The translations under genes and the position numbers were made by a program. Source: Opisthorchis felineus (taxonomy: Eukaryota; Platyhelminthes; Trematoda; Opisthorchiida; Opisthorchiidae). Taken from it: a stretch of DNA of 64,000 nucleotides. This document shows, one piece after another, positions 37,246 to 49,639 of the stretch. The notes beneath the pieces were generated by a model. It worked only from the letters and a program-made list of their open reading frames with translations. It was not told where the DNA came from and searched no databases. The number at the start of each line of letters is the position of its first letter. Positions within the stretch are counted from its first letter, which is position 1. The stretch is taken from assembly GCA_004794785.1 (NCBI GenBank), contig SJOL01006485.1:729627-793626 (forward strand). The letters run 5' to 3'.

Positions 37246-39326
37246 TTTTCTGTTTTCGTCAACCTTGTAAGTGGCATCATATGAAGGAAGATACACAAGC
37301 TTATTTCTATTCGGCGAAGTTCCTCAACTACTGGGCAATCGTAGCACGTAACCAAAAGCCCCTTACTCCTTCCTGAAAGTAAAAAAAATCAAACTATTCC
37401 AAAAGCCACATGAATTTCGGAGGCAGTTGCTGCATTCTTGTAGGGGATATCCAAACTAGAACTCCTACACTGCGTGCGGGATCATGGTGTTTCAACTGAA
37501 ACGTAGTGACATTTTCTGGTTAAAGTTGGTCACCTAAAATTTTCATAAATTTCTACCGAACATGTACTACAGTCTCATCCAAATTCGGTGCAGTGATTGT
37601 GCTTTGCGCGAAGCAAGTTCATCCCTGTATCTTGTGAGTCCCAACTGCGTCCTGGATGACAGGATACAGAAGCCTCACCACCAGGCCAAGGATGAGTTGT
37701 TGGTTTGACCGGTACATGCTTGCAGCCTATCAGCCTGCAGACCGGCTCATGCACGATCAGCCCCGCACAGCTTATTGCGAAATGCCTGCCACCTTGACAA
37801 GCTTCTTGAAAATGTCTAAGACCCTCAGGATTCAGTGGGTCGCGGAGCATGAATCAGCGGATGCGAGGTACAACACAATTTCCTCAAAAGCATGTGGGTG
37901 CGCTTGAGGAAAGGATATCTAAATATAGCGATCGGCTGTGGGCCCATGGAGAAATTTTTACGAAATCGTCCTGAGTTTCAAGAACATATGCGACTACTCT
38001 CCCTTATTTCACAGCAACTCACTCGCTTTCTTTGACAAAACATGCGTAGGGGTCGGCGGATGAATTCTCAATGATGACTGTATGGACAGACAACTACTTT
38101 GCCGACTCTTGACTGACTCGGACCTTGCGACAAAAGAGAACGAGAAATGTGAAGACACTGCGCAACGACCACACCACAAAACATGAACGAAGCTTCCTCA
38201 GGAAATCCACTGATAAACAACGATTGTTGCCTTATTAGACCAAGAACAACAAGTGCGTCTGTTTGCGACATAATCTTTATGCGTATACGGTCTTGAACTG
38301 TCACCATAAATTCGTTTTGGTAGATGGTTGTGCTTTACTAATGTACAGTCACCGACGGGTTAATTTTATCGAGGCAGACTCCAGATGACTTGTGCAAGCT
38401 TGAATAGGTTTGCTGTGGAGGCCTGATAATCAGCGTAGATTGTTAGTTGGTCAGGAGTCTGTTGATCTGCTCGCCGAGCCTGGCAACTGACTTACAGATA
38501 CTTCGTCACTACTCTGCAAGTAAATATGAAAATTGGCGAACAGATCAGCAGGCACCTGATCGACTAGTAATGAATGCACTCGAGTGCCCAATATTCCCAC
38601 ACATTGCCAATCAACATGGAATTTTGTCTAGGCTGATGTGAGAGATTCTCAAAGCCACTCTGTGAAGTGACCACGTAGAACATAGTAAAGCAGAGGTGTC
38701 CACTTTCCGGACGTTTGTTATTTACAACCGAAAAGTGGTTGTGACAGCATATGTGAGGGAATATAATGCTAACAAAAGATGTTTTGTCTCCATGTTCCAA
38801 AGAGTATGGACGAAAAACCTCACCGTATGTGTTCAAACCCAGATCTTGTTGGCTAGTTTGAGGAGGTTCACGAAGACGCGCCCGTAATCGGTTTGAAATC
38901 TTCACATGCTTTTAGAAATGGTCTATTTCATTCAGATACCTATGTGCTTCCGGCCAAGTTCAGTGTGGTCAAATGGATCAGATAGGAATAGTCAATATAG
39001 TTTTTCCTTGGAGTTCAGACGGCAAACGATGAGGAAATTTTTGACCATTATGGCCAGTTTCGTAAACTAATCCCTACGAATCTGTCCAAATCAGTAGGAG
39101 GACATTTGATGATAAAAGGTTAGGTACATTTCACCTTTTGTTACTGCCTGAAACAGCAACTCAGCGAAATTCCGACAGCAATTGAACATATGAACAACCT
39201 TATCTGTTGGCATCCCTCTTGAGGGTCGTTCGTTGGATTCACCACAACGCTAGTCTGACGACGAGCCCACAAAGAGCGCGTTACCTGTTTGCTAGCATGG
39301 TCACTGCTGTCCTTGAAATCGCAGAA
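37246..39326. other. No firm gene
   Basis: Around 37656-38033 the base composition rises and frames stay open (for example 'MEKFLRNRPEFQEHM' near 37946), which could be an exon or a pseudogene piece. No splice pair or family is evident. Confidence 0.35.
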
Positions 39327-39546
39327 TTGTTTTGTTGTTGTTAGCGCTGACCGGCTTGTTCATGTCCTCGCTGTTGTTGTTGTTGTCGTCGTTTTTGTTG
39401 TTCACAGTGCAAACACGTGACTATTCCGTAGCTAAATGTGAGTTGTTTACCCGTTCTGACCTTGTTCCGTGAAACCAAATAGCTTATTGATTTTCTCGTT
39501 GTTGCTGTTGTTGTTGTTTTTACTGTTGCTCTTGTTTGTTGTTTTT
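39327..39546. repeat. GTT/GTC-rich low-complexity tracts
   Basis: Two tracts, about 39327-39402 and 39498-39546, consist of imperfect GTTGTT repeats with GTC, CTG and TTT variants. The glutamine-rich minus-strand open frame across them follows from the repeat and does not look like a gene. Confidence 0.8.
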
Positions 39547-42500
39547 CATAATAGTGCTGCAACGCGATTCGGGGCAAACAGCGTAGACCATGCTGTTTTC
39601 TCTGAGTTAATTTAGGTGTGTAACTAGACAGTCGCACGTGCATGGTTGTTCAGTTGACTGAAATTTGACCACTTCGTTGTGTATAGTCTTCTTCACAATG
39701 CTTCCGCTATTGGGACTGACAACGGAACAAGAGCACAGTACACTTAGTTTCTACATATGTTCATGATCGATACGAACAACTGTAAACGCCTATTCAAGGC
39801 AAAAAGCAGATATCTCTGGAACCCGATCTTTTACGCTACGTTGATCAGAGTTTGAAGGAAAGGTACTTCCAGCTGATATGGGTAACTTCCGATGACATTG
39901 GGAGTTTCGAAGATACTGTGAGTATGAGTGATGACGGAGGTTGTTTGTGGTATTCGGAGCCCTGACGAGTGGTCTCCTCGGTTGTAGCCCACTATTTTAT
40001 GGCAAGTGATGAAAATTAACAATGGAATTGAGATAAAGGAAGCATTTTACAAACTATCAGGTATAATTCGGTATATACACCTGTACCTGGGATAGTGATT
40101 TTGGAATTCGTGTCTGAACTTTTGATACTTTTTCTCACTCCCAGGATCAGGGTGAAGTTGTACATCTATTTGTTTATTTTTTGTTCATTACCGGCAAAAC
40201 AGTTCCTTGCGGATACGCACATACAAATGGGAGCAATTTGCGAAAGACAGAAGTCATCAGGTTTGGTTAGGGCTGATAAATTCGCTCAAAAAAACTGGGC
40301 TAACAAGTTCTAACCCTACACTTGGTATTCTCTGATGAAAGTGCATCACAGACAGAGAGGTAACGTGATCCAGTCGTGCGTGTTTCATTTCGTAAGGTCA
40401 CCTAGCAGTTAGCGATCGCCTTTTGTGGGCTCTGTAGGAGAGTGAGCGCTCTTCGTAGAGTTATATCTTCTGGTGGTCTACCTGTTTCCGCGTCTTAAAG
40501 AATCCGCCCAAAGGCCGCATTTACCTTACCTTGGCTCGGCCATATTGGCGCGAAATTACAGTGCCAGCGGACGACACCGGTGAAATCGAACATTGGTCTT
40601 GTGCTTCAATAATGCAGGCTACAGTGGAAAAGTGCACCTTACTGCAGTAACTTGTTACGACCTGGGATCTACTCTCCTCATACTGTTATCTTGTATAGCC
40701 CCTGTTCCTCCCCGTGGTATCAAACTGTGTTCCAGTTTTTGTGTTGCTGCGCATCCTAATCAATTACAAGATAATACATTTCTCAGATTTCGCGCTTAGT
40801 AGAACCATCAAACAAGAAAGCCCCAAAATTGTCTTCGAAAAGTGGAGCTCCCATCAAATCAACACCGATGTTCGACCAGAAACCTGAGGGTCAAGTCTGA
40901 CGAGTGTTGCTAGGAGCTCATGCTGTCAAAAAAATCCTGTTCAACCTACCTTTAGTTACCATCATCGTCATCGGCTGCCAAAACCGCGTACTTGCCTTAC
41001 AGTGGTTCTGGCTACCACAGTTTCGTTCACCGATGATTTGGGGGTAGATAGCCGCGTATTGGAGGCGGTAGCTGATATTATTGACGCGTAAATACAGGGA
41101 TGTCAGTGCAGTTTTAACTGGGGAGATTGGGAGGGGAGCTATGCATTGAAGACAATAGCCTGGATACACGAGGCATTGCCATTGAGGTAGCGACTAGGCC
41201 ATATCTGACAATGTCTCTAACCACTGATGTGTCACGTTTAGGGGTCCTCATCCAGGGAGACGGCAATGACCAGCGCAGTTGAGCCTTTATTGGTCCGAAG
41301 AGGATGTTTAATTAGGTTTAGGAAGTAGGGTCGCGAAGATCCGTTCACTCAGGGCGGTTAAAGGAGTAGGGTAGCTTTATGAAACACTCGTTTCAAACGT
41401 CTGAAATCTATTTATCTTGTATATAATCCGCGAAATTTCCTATACGCAGTGGTCCCCGAACAAAGGCCAATCACGGGAACAGCCCACTCACACTTAGTCG
41501 GGGGGAGGGGCAGTCTTTCCTGAGGGAAGAGCCTCCGTCGGCCGTATCGTCAAGTAAATATGTATGTCCACTATAATTTGATAAAAATACTGTAATACTC
41601 TGAAGCTAGTGCACGATTATTGTCTCCCTTCCTTATAAAACCTTCCGAAGACAAAAGTTTCCTTATGAAGACCACCATTTGCCCTGGAACAGGTTGTTGT
41701 TGGGTTGTTAGCCGAGCTTAGCAAAAAACGCAGAATGATCTTTGTTGACAGTTTGGCAGTAGTCTTTCAAAACGTATCATTTTCAAACAAGACCGGAGTG
41801 AACTGGTCATAACTGAGGGGATAAGGGTAGTGGTCTCCCTTGGTGAGAGAGTATTCAGAGGTTTTTCCGCCTGTCTTAGCCTGGAAAGAGCTATTTCAAG
41901 GTTGAAGATACTCATTCGAAAGGACACGCACTGTTTTAACACACGAAGCAAACTTGTAAATTAATGACTGTAACACGACGAAACGTCGAAGCAAGTGTCA
42001 TAATATGGTGCCCCTTTTACGACTCTTACATTTGATCTTCGCTGTTATTGGATGTACCCTATTTATGCATAGAACTCCTCCCACTTCCATAAACATCTTC
42101 CTTACGAAAACTTCCCCAAAGATATCGTACAATCGTGTCAGATCTGACACATTGCTCGACTGTGAATACATTTTTTCAACTTGGTGATCTGACTACAACA
42201 CTTTGGACGCACCAACATTTGACAGCTTGCATCCGCATGCCCGCATTCACAAGCGATACAAGAACAGCACCAGTATAAGTTAAACGGACGGGGGACGGCA
42301 CGAGATTACAATGCGTGACAAGGTTTGCAAACCGGAGCATCATATTTAAGCCGTATAGCAACGTCACGCCTATGTTTAGATTCTGTCGTCATGACGCATT
42401 CGAAGACAAAAACATCAGTCTCACACTCATCACGTAGAGTTCTAGGTGAATAAGGGTAGGTTTAGCCATCCAGTTTTGCACAAACTTCAGCTAATTCACT

Positions 42501-44004
42501 TGCCTGATCAGTCTGCGGACATGTCCGTTTTTATCTTTTCTAAAAATCAGCGCTGACAAAAGTCTCCGGGAGTGATCCGTTGTAGAACAGGAGTATGGGT
42601 CCTCCGTCACAAAATTATTATCACTTTGTAGTTAAGATCGGCTCCGAATACTATCTGCTGGTCCTCGTCCGAGTGACACCCAACGTGACTTCCGTTACGA
42701 ATTGGAAAATGGTCCCCCAAAAGTTTGGAATTCAAAACTAAGTGGCACCGGTCCGTATCGAGGTCGCCTTAACTAGAGGACAGTCTTTCTTAGGGAGGAA
42801 CTTAATGGGTGAGGGAATACCGCTTTTCCTGAACCATTTGAACAACTGCATTTCGCAGATGGAAGAAAACTATAAATAACAACTAACAAGTCAACAATTT
42901 TATTTACCTGGGGGACGAGATGGATATTTATCTTTCCGAGTCCGATACCTTGCAGAAGTAGCCTGTCTTTGACCGCACACGAGTAGGATATAACATATAC
43001 CGACAATAAATTCGATCAACATGTGCCCACGTCATATCCCACTCCAGACCATCGTATGTGTCGGTTCTGCATTCCCACCCGAAGTTTTTAACGGATAGGT
43101 TAATGAGCAAAGCAGATACAGGCTCATCAACATTCTACTGAAAACTTTAGACAGTTTTATGAAAGCCGAAGGGCTCGGAGATGAGTTTCGATGCGTGCTC
43201 ATTCCAGAAGTTCTCTTTATGTGTCCAATCTGAAGAGCGAACACAAGTTAACAGCAGGAATCCAGTCGAATTGTAAAGTAAATTACAAGGTACTGAAAAA
43301 AATGGAGTTAAAGTCCTATTTACAATTATTATCCAGCGAGTTGTACAGATTTTTGTCTACCGCTCACCAGAATTATGACATATAGTGCAGCATTTAGTCA
43401 TTTTGCTAATATTTCTATTGTGTGTATAGGAGCTGGCTATGAATAACTCACTTGTAATTGGCTTGTGCGTGATTTTCAGACCCGCGCAGAACTAGTTCGG
43501 TGACGTACTACCTCTCAAAAAGGTGGTTTGGCAACAAACTAGCTCACAATATATTGTCCTACGACGGACAATCCACGAATACTTAACGCAGTGCTATTCG
43601 TATCAATAAGGTTCGGTTGTACACAGAAATTTTTCCTATACGCAACTTCGATGTAGACCTCTCGAGCTGGTATACACCAAGCAGCTGAGAGCGAACAGGT
43701 CGCCCGAAGTCGCGCATTCATCTTGCACTATTTGACTGTAAACCAAAAAAAGGTGAGTTAACTTGATTCCCAACCTAGAACATCAAAATAAAACAAACAT
43801 TCAGCAAAACAGGGTTTGTTATGGTCAACCAATTGTCCCGAGAACCTGCTACATACGCTAGTGTTTTCAATTTCGCCTACATATGTTGAGTAGATGAACC
43901 TTTATCCCAAGGTGACAGGACGGATTTCCCAATACAGTTGCACAAAACACATATTATACTGTTATACTGTCAGGCTGCCCAAGCCTAAACGGAAACAGTT
44001 GAGA
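39547..44004. other. No recognisable gene
   Basis: This long interval holds only short frames without motifs. GAAACGTC occurs at 41980-41987 after 'actgtaacacgac', a possible scrap of a minimal hammerhead that lacks the CTGATGA half and stem II. Confidence 0.45.
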
Positions 44005-44085
44005 TGCTGAAGTTAGGTCCGAACCACGGACCATCGGGTCAGTGGATACGCGCCTTAACCACTGGGCTATCTCGAGCAGTGTAAG
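44005..44085 (-). repeat. tRNA-like SINE head
   Basis: On the minus strand a strong A box (TAGCCCAGTGGTTAAGGCG, complement of 44051-44069) and B box (GGTTCGGACC, complement of 44016-44025) are about 25 bases apart, closer than in most tRNAs. The ends do not pair as an acceptor stem and no clear anticodon arm forms. I call it a SINE or tRNA pseudogene. Confidence 0.6.
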
Positions 44086-44249
44086 CCCAACTGCACTTTG
44101 TTCCTTTGTCAACCTGTTATATCTGACTGCCGTCCCCGCTCCAATGCCTAGTGCCGAAAAAAAGACTCGCCGACAAGGAACATAACAGCTTTATTGCGAA
44201 CAAGCATGTGAGTGCGAAAAGTACAACGGCCTCGCGCTATATAGTGAGG

Positions 44250-44331
44250 GGGCACTGTCTGACTTTGATCCAAGGCTGTCTCACCATATATTTTGAAGGG
44301 CACTGTCTGAACTCGATCCAAGGCTGTCTGA
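44250..44331. repeat. 48-base imperfect tandem duplication
   Basis: Two copies begin with GGGCACTGTCTGA at 44250 and 44298, share 'cgatccaaggctgtct' with small differences, and are spaced 48 bases apart. The second copy is shorter. Confidence 0.75.
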
Positions 44332-44824
44332 TCGGCGTTCAGTGGAGTTTGAGGGTCTCAGTAGGTTTCGGGTATTATAGGATGATCTTCAGGAATCTGA
44401 CATTCCTGACGCAACCAAAAATACAAAATAGATCGCCGTGAAGTACATAACCCTTCTACACATGTCTGATCTTGGCATTGCGTTGCCCCTATTCCTAGCA
44501 TTTGGATTTCAGCCCTCCGCGACTTGACGACCAGACATCGTTTGAAGCCTCGTATTTGGCAGCCACGCGCTGCTTCTTGACGCGAATTCTAACGACACTA
44601 CCGCAGTACCATCATACAGCATATCCTTTATCAAGAATTATTAGTTAAAAGGCATGATCGATATGAAAACTGTTTCGAAAAAACGGTAAGAACAGAAGAG
44701 AACGTTAGAAACAGGTGGATACTATCAACTAAGTCTTCATTCTGCCGTGATTAATATTTTCTAGAAAACTGAGGAGCCTTTTGAATCTGCCTCATTCCTG
44801 TTCGAAATCAGTGCTAGTGCACAC
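44332..44824. other. No recognisable feature
   Basis: Nothing supported is visible here. Confidence 0.45.
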
Positions 44825-45010
44825 CTCACAAATCTGTAGGGGGTTTCGAACTCGCAACTCTCAGTCAGTGGCTGATCTCAGCTACGAGTGGCTGAATAGC
44901 AGTGCAACTAACTCGAACTTTATCAAGATGTAGCAGCGCCATCCTTCACTCACACAGTTCACATTAGGTGATTTGTTGTTGACTAGGTTGTCGAGTGACG
45001 CCTCCTCAGA
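44825..45010 (-). repeat. tRNA-derived SINE copy
   Basis: The minus strand reads 'gtgaaggatggcgctgct', 'gttgcactgctattcagcc', the A-box area 'TAGCTGAGATCAGCC' and a B box GAGTTCGAAACCC (complement of 44841-44853). This is the same family as the 15.3 and 18.1 kb copies. Confidence 0.6.
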
Positions 45011-46729
45011 AGAAGGGCCCATGAGACTTGTGAGACTTTTGCTATCGAGTAATTACTGGCTGACCACTTCGCTAATTTAGTGGAAACGGGTGCAGAAAAA
45101 TACTAGTTTGTTTACTATCCGATTGACTAGATTAGGGCCACTATTTGGACAGTCTATCATCCAACCGCAACTACTGACCTAAAGCATGGCAAAAGTGCAG
45201 ATGATGATATGATACTTTGATGACACTAAACTAGGCATAATCCACAAGCACTGTGCTGTTTAAATTACTTGACCTACGTCTTCAGTAAGACCCTTTCACT
45301 AAAAACCCACTCTCCTAGCCATTAGAGTATCGAAGACACTCAGTTATTTTGGGGACCAAGATTTCCTGTTTGGTCCAATGACAATCGTTTTCCAGTAAAG
45401 GAAACTTGTTGTAAGGAGAGTCATTGTCCATGAAATTCAGGTGGGTGCCGTAGGGTATTGAGATAGGGCATTACCGAAGCAGGAAACGGGACAAGTTCTC
45501 ACACTCTCCGCAATCAGGTCGAATGAGGATTACGGACAAGCCGTAGGGTACGAAACGCTGTTAAAGTCACAGTTTCCCCCGATTCTCTTCGCTCCTGTTC
45601 GTCTCCTAGCACTCAAAACTTCGTCAAGGAGTATGTTCACTGAGTTGGGGCTGAATTTTGATTTACTAAGCGTAGAACTCCTTCAACATCAGGTTGCCTA
45701 CTAATGGCGCGAAAGTCTAATAGGCTTACTCCTAAGAGTGAAAATCGGTGTATTTTAGGATGAGTGTTGTCTTTATCACTTATCAATGGAGAACAGCTTT
45801 CTTGTGAAATTCTTATTAACTCGTCCGTCATTCACTTCCCTCAAACTCCATCACGCATCTGTGATTTCTGTTCTTGGTGTTATCCAATTGCCTGTTTCAG
45901 CTGTATACAGACATTGTCATTATGCTCCACGAGTTTTTGAACGGCTTTATATCCACGTCTGCGAGGTGAGTAAACAAGCAGACAATCGAAGATTTGGCAA
46001 AACAGGTAGTATGGATCGAGGCGCGGCCAAGTTCAAAAAACACTTATCCAATTTCCTTCATACAAAGTCTTGGAAAACAAGTGACCCTTAAATGTCACGT
46101 CGTAACTGTAACTTTCCCTTATTGTATGGACAAATGACCATCGAAGATGCGGCACTGCAACCTCGACTAAAATGAATTTCCTCTGATTCTCCCATACAGT
46201 GCCAATAGCCGATCAAGGATTCTGCGCCACTCACATAGCAAATTTCGTCACAACCAAACGTAAGTTTCCTCCATTCGTTATCCTGAGGACTAGAACCTTC
46301 GTTTCAGTTGACTCTGTGCTTCATGTATGTTTCTAGTTAGGCAGGGACAGACCTCAGAGCATGTGATGGGAACTTCTGACCCTAGAAATATAAACGGATG
46401 GACAATTTGATTTAACTGATATCTAGTAATATGTGGTCTTCAGCAATGTCCACTTCGCATTGCAGTACAAAGTTTGCAACAGCTGCGGCTAACCTGAAAC
46501 CCTAACAGGTGGATTTAGCCAGGAACTTCTTTTCCGGAATTTCCGATCAAGCAAACTTTATCTTAACACACATGGTAGATACTTCGGATGCACGGACCAT
46601 CCTTAATTCAGACTACTGTTCTGCTCATATGGAGAGTAGAACTAATCAGAGGGCTAGTAACGACTGCGAACACTGCAGCTATGATTATAGGGTATCACTG
46701 GTTGAATCTATGATCACCGCAGCTGTGTT
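45011..46729. other. No firm feature apart from one candidate exon
   Basis: Besides the possible small exon at 45901-45965, nothing is recognised. Confidence 0.4.
45901..45965 (+). CDS. Candidate 65-base exon
   Basis: A long pyrimidine tract ends in 'ttgcctgtttcag' at 45900, and a consensus donor GCGAG|GTGAGT follows at 45965/45966. Between them one frame reads 'LYTDIVIMLHEFLNGFIST'. Both splice signals are good. The peptide is too short to place in a family. Confidence 0.3.
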
Positions 46730-46890
46730 TAGCATGCGAAAGCAGTGGCCGGAAGGTTCGTGGTTCGAATCCACCGCTGGCTCTTCCACCTGCAGTATCT
46801 AAACACTGGTGCTCCCTCGGGGTTGCAAGGCAACAATGCGCCAAAAAAGTGTCACATCTCAACAACTTTATTGCTATTGTTCAGACGTTA
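46730..46890 (+). repeat. SINE-like repeat with perfect B box
   Basis: A T-arm-like GTGGTTCGAATCCAC contains the exact Pol III B box GGTTCGAATCC. It is followed by 'gcagtatctaaacactggtgc' and 'ggggttgcaaggcaac'. The B-box area and this body resemble a repeat I know from fluke genomes. A second copy with a matching 'gcagtatctTagcc' block is at 60.0 kb. No clear A box remains. Confidence 0.6.
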
Positions 46891-47530
46891 TAGTATACCT
46901 AAACTTGTTAGCTTGATCGTTGTACCGGAATTCGGCTCCGTCGATTACCAAAGAATCCAATAAGGAAGTGTACCCAACGGCGGAAAAGTGAAATCGCCGG
47001 AAACTTAGGCCCTACTACGGCGGTTCCATAGGGTGCACTTCCGGCTTTCTGCCCGTCAGATGGCCTTCGAATTTTGGAATGCAAAACACGCTGGGGGGCA
47101 GGTGGAATAACTGTGTCCACTCGATATGTTTTTTTAATTAGGGGATTTGTATCGGATTCATCAGAAGCAAGTACTGTACAACAGCCTACCCCTTGTACGA
47201 CAGGTTCGGGTGTGTGGAACGGAGAGTTCCCCCACCCCTAAGTACAGAAACCAGCTGACAGTGGGGACAGCATTCGCACTGTCTGCATTATACTATCTAT
47301 CCTCAGGAAGCTGTGATATAAATAATGTGGTACAGCCCTTAATCATCAACAAAGTGACAGTCGGCTAAAAGAATATTGGATGAAGGTATTATTCCACAAA
47401 GTTCCGAACATACAAACAGTTCGGTTGAACAGGCTAGCTAATCGAATAGGAAACAATCATATCTGGCGAAGGAACTTCAATGCACAATAATTGTAAACGA
47501 AGGCTGACTGACTAAGCAAAATTTGATCCT
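46891..47530. other. No recognisable feature
   Basis: Short frames on both strands at 46908-47368 have no recognisable content. Confidence 0.45.
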
Positions 47531-47536
47531 TTTATT
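47531..47536 (-). promoter_or_regulatory. Candidate poly(A) signal of the zinc-finger gene
   Basis: AATAAA on the minus strand, about 450 bases after the stop. It is the first AATAAA downstream and would give a 3' UTR of roughly 0.47 kb. Confidence 0.45.
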
Positions 47537-47987
47537 CGCTCGTAGGACTGAAACAGCACACGATTAGTGCACGGAAGCTATTATCAAAGGAATACCTACT
47601 CACACGAACCTATGCAGGGATTATGGAGTATGCTGATTACAGTAGCCGAGCTATAAATACACGGAGCCTCTTCCCTGTAGAGCCACAAAGTCACAACGAT
47701 ACCATAACTGACGATCATACGATCAGGCGTATGACAAGATAAATTAGCTCAACAAAAGATGAAAAGAACAGAAAACATGTGGCCCTCAACACCGCCGTTC
47801 CGAAATACGCTGTGGGAACAATTTGGACCGAGAGTTGCTTTCCTACATTCGATAGACAGTGATGGTGCTGGCCAACACAGTTACACAGACAAAGCCTTTG
47901 TACAAGATTGGAACGAACACATACCAGCGAATGTATGGTTGACCGGATTCCACTGAATGATTGTCCTTGGAAGTAGTTGGAACGTTG

Positions 47988-49310
47988 TTAGCTGGGATGT
48001 GCAGGATAGAACGGATACATGGAAAACTCGTTCGACTGGGGGACCTGTACAAACGGTAGGGATGCCTGCTGTGTTCCTGGAGGAGGAACTGGGACAGTTA
48101 CTGTGACTGGGAATGGTGCCAAGCTATACGTATCTGGAGGGTCTGTCCGGTTGTAATTTGTATTTCCGTTTGATCCCATATGGATGCGCCGATGGGCGTG
48201 GAGGTAACTTTTACTGGTGAAACTCTTATCACAATTTGGATAGTCACAGCGATACGGTCGTTCGCCCATATGCACATTCATATGCTCGGTCAGGCTGCGG
48301 GTGTAGAGAAACGTCTTTCCACAGCCAGGGTGAACGCAGTGATATTGACGCCGTTGAGTCTTATCCACATGAACTCGCTTGTGAGCAAATAGGTTCCCCC
48401 GCCGGGCAAATCGATACGAACACCCTGGGTGATCGCAAACATAAGGACGTTCTCCTGTATGAACGCGGATGTGTTCGATCAACCTGTCTTGACATATGAA
48501 CACTTTATTACAGCTGGGGTAATTGCAACAAAACTGATTACGTGCACAGACTGAAGAATTCTGTTCGTGTAGCTGATTGTGAGCTTGGAGGAGGGATTCT
48601 GAGACAAAACGCATTGAACAGCCAGAGTGGGAACATATGTAGGGCTTCTCTGAATTGTGACTCTGCTTATGATAAAACAGGCTACTTCGGCTGAAGAATA
48701 CCTTACCGCAATTTCGATATTCACAAGAATATCGTTTGAGGTAAGTGAGGGTAGCCACACGGGACACGTTGGGGCACTGAACTTCTGTGTTTTCTGGACA
48801 AACGGTAAACTGTGACTCGATCTGTGAGGATCGTTGAGGGTGTGAATTAGCTTGAGCGGACATGCTCTCAATGAATGCACTGAATTCTTCATCCAGTTCT
48901 TCTTTAACACGCAGAAGCTCAACCGGTGAGGACGCACGAGGCTGAGGGTTTGCAGGCATGTCGGAAATTGTGGTAGTGCCTTCCGAAGGAGTGTTGGGCA
49001 CTTTAGCAATTATATTGGACTTGATCTCTCTGTTTAGGTTTTCTGCAGGCCTGAGCACCATGTCTGGATCGCAGTGTGGAGGAGGCTGAGTAACAGCCTG
49101 CTGTGTTTGTGACGGAACCTCTGCCAATGCCAATTCAAAAAAGCGATTGGACAGTTGGTGGAGAAGCAGGGCCACAGCGGAGTTGACTAGACCTGCGGCG
49201 AGGAAAGGAAGCCTAACTGATGAAGCTTTGATGTAATAATCATGGTGCATTGTTATCGGCGCAATATTACTTGGCGTAGCCGTAGAATCCATCGTAGGAA
49301 CAAACGTCAT
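47988..49310 (-). CDS. Six-finger C2H2 zinc-finger protein, single exon
   Basis: This is a probable nuclear DNA-binding transcription factor of 440 residues. Six C-X4-C-X12-H-X3-H fingers lie at residues 196-218, 226-248, 262-284, 292-314, 325-347 and 355-377, all with intact ligands. Fingers 3-4 and 5-6 are joined by good linkers (HTGERPY, HMGERPY), while 2-3 and 4-5 have longer, unusual linkers. The X4 spacing and 'YPNC/HPGC' cores resemble the YY1/Zic/TFIIIA/ZNF143 style; I cannot assign an orthologue. The N-terminal 190 residues have no domain, with an acidic helix-like patch (LLRVKEELDEEFSAFIESM). The C-terminus is proline-rich. The first in-frame ATG is at 49310, with an in-frame TGA 27 bases further upstream. 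The next ATG (49292) has a better Kozak context (A at -3, G at +4) and would give 434 residues. There is no internal break. Confidence 0.88.
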   Translation of the reverse strand: MTFVPTMDSTATPSNIAPITMHHDYYIKASSVRLPFLAAGLVNSAVALLLHQLSNRFFELALAEVPSQTQQAVTQPPPHCDPDMVLRPAENLNREIKSNIIAKVPNTPSEGTTTISDMPANPQPRASSPVELLRVKEELDEEFSAFIESMSAQANSHPQRSSQIESQFTVCPENTEVQCPNVSRVATLTYLKRYSCEYRNCGKVFFSRSSLFYHKQSHNSEKPYICSHSGCSMRFVSESLLQAHNQLHEQNSSVCARNQFCCNYPSCNKVFICQDRLIEHIRVHTGERPYVCDHPGCSYRFARRGNLFAHKRVHVDKTQRRQYHCVHPGCGKTFLYTRSLTEHMNVHMGERPYRCDYPNCDKSFTSKSYLHAHRRIHMGSNGNTNYNRTDPPDTYSLAPFPVTVTVPVPPPGTQQASLPFVQVPQSNEFSMYPFYPAHPS

Positions 49311-49404
49311 CGCCACGTGCAGCGAATGCAAGTCTCAGTTGGATTTCCGAACATAGACCTAAGCGAAACAGCGATGTTATGGCAATCGATCGATCTTTCC
49401 GCCC

Positions 49405-49432
49405 GTCAACCAATCACCAATCGCATTGGCAG
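49405..49432. promoter_or_regulatory. Clustered CCAAT boxes upstream of the zinc-finger gene
   Basis: CCAAT occurs at 49410-49414 and 49417-49421 on the plus strand and at 49425-49429 on the minus strand (ATTGG), about 100 bases before the start codon. The surroundings (49340-49600) are richer in CpG than the rest of the window, as in a TATA-less promoter. Transcription direction could be one-way or divergent. Confidence 0.45.
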
Positions 49433-49639
49433 CGCGCCAGTCTATTCCACGCGTGTGTCTGTTCCGCACACGAACAATGGATACGGAGAAAGCGGAGCCG
49501 TCGCAAGCATGTGGACGGACTGGCGGCGGAGAGCGAGGACCACTTTACCGCTCACCTTGCGGCAATCTCACCGATCATCAGCTGGCTGGGGTGCGGAAAA
49601 TAGGCAGACTCTCAACTGCTATGGTGATATCCAAGTGCA

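Noticed and set aside
39341..39643. Glutamine-rich minus-strand protein
   Set aside because: Produced by the GTT-repeat tracts on the plus strand; no other coding signal.
41971..41990. Complete hammerhead at GAAACGTC
   Set aside because: CTGATGA and the 5' half of stem II are missing; too little sequence remains between 'actg' and GAAA.
44005..44085. Functional tRNA gene on the minus strand
   Set aside because: Good A and B boxes, but no acceptor stem pairing and no clear anticodon arm.
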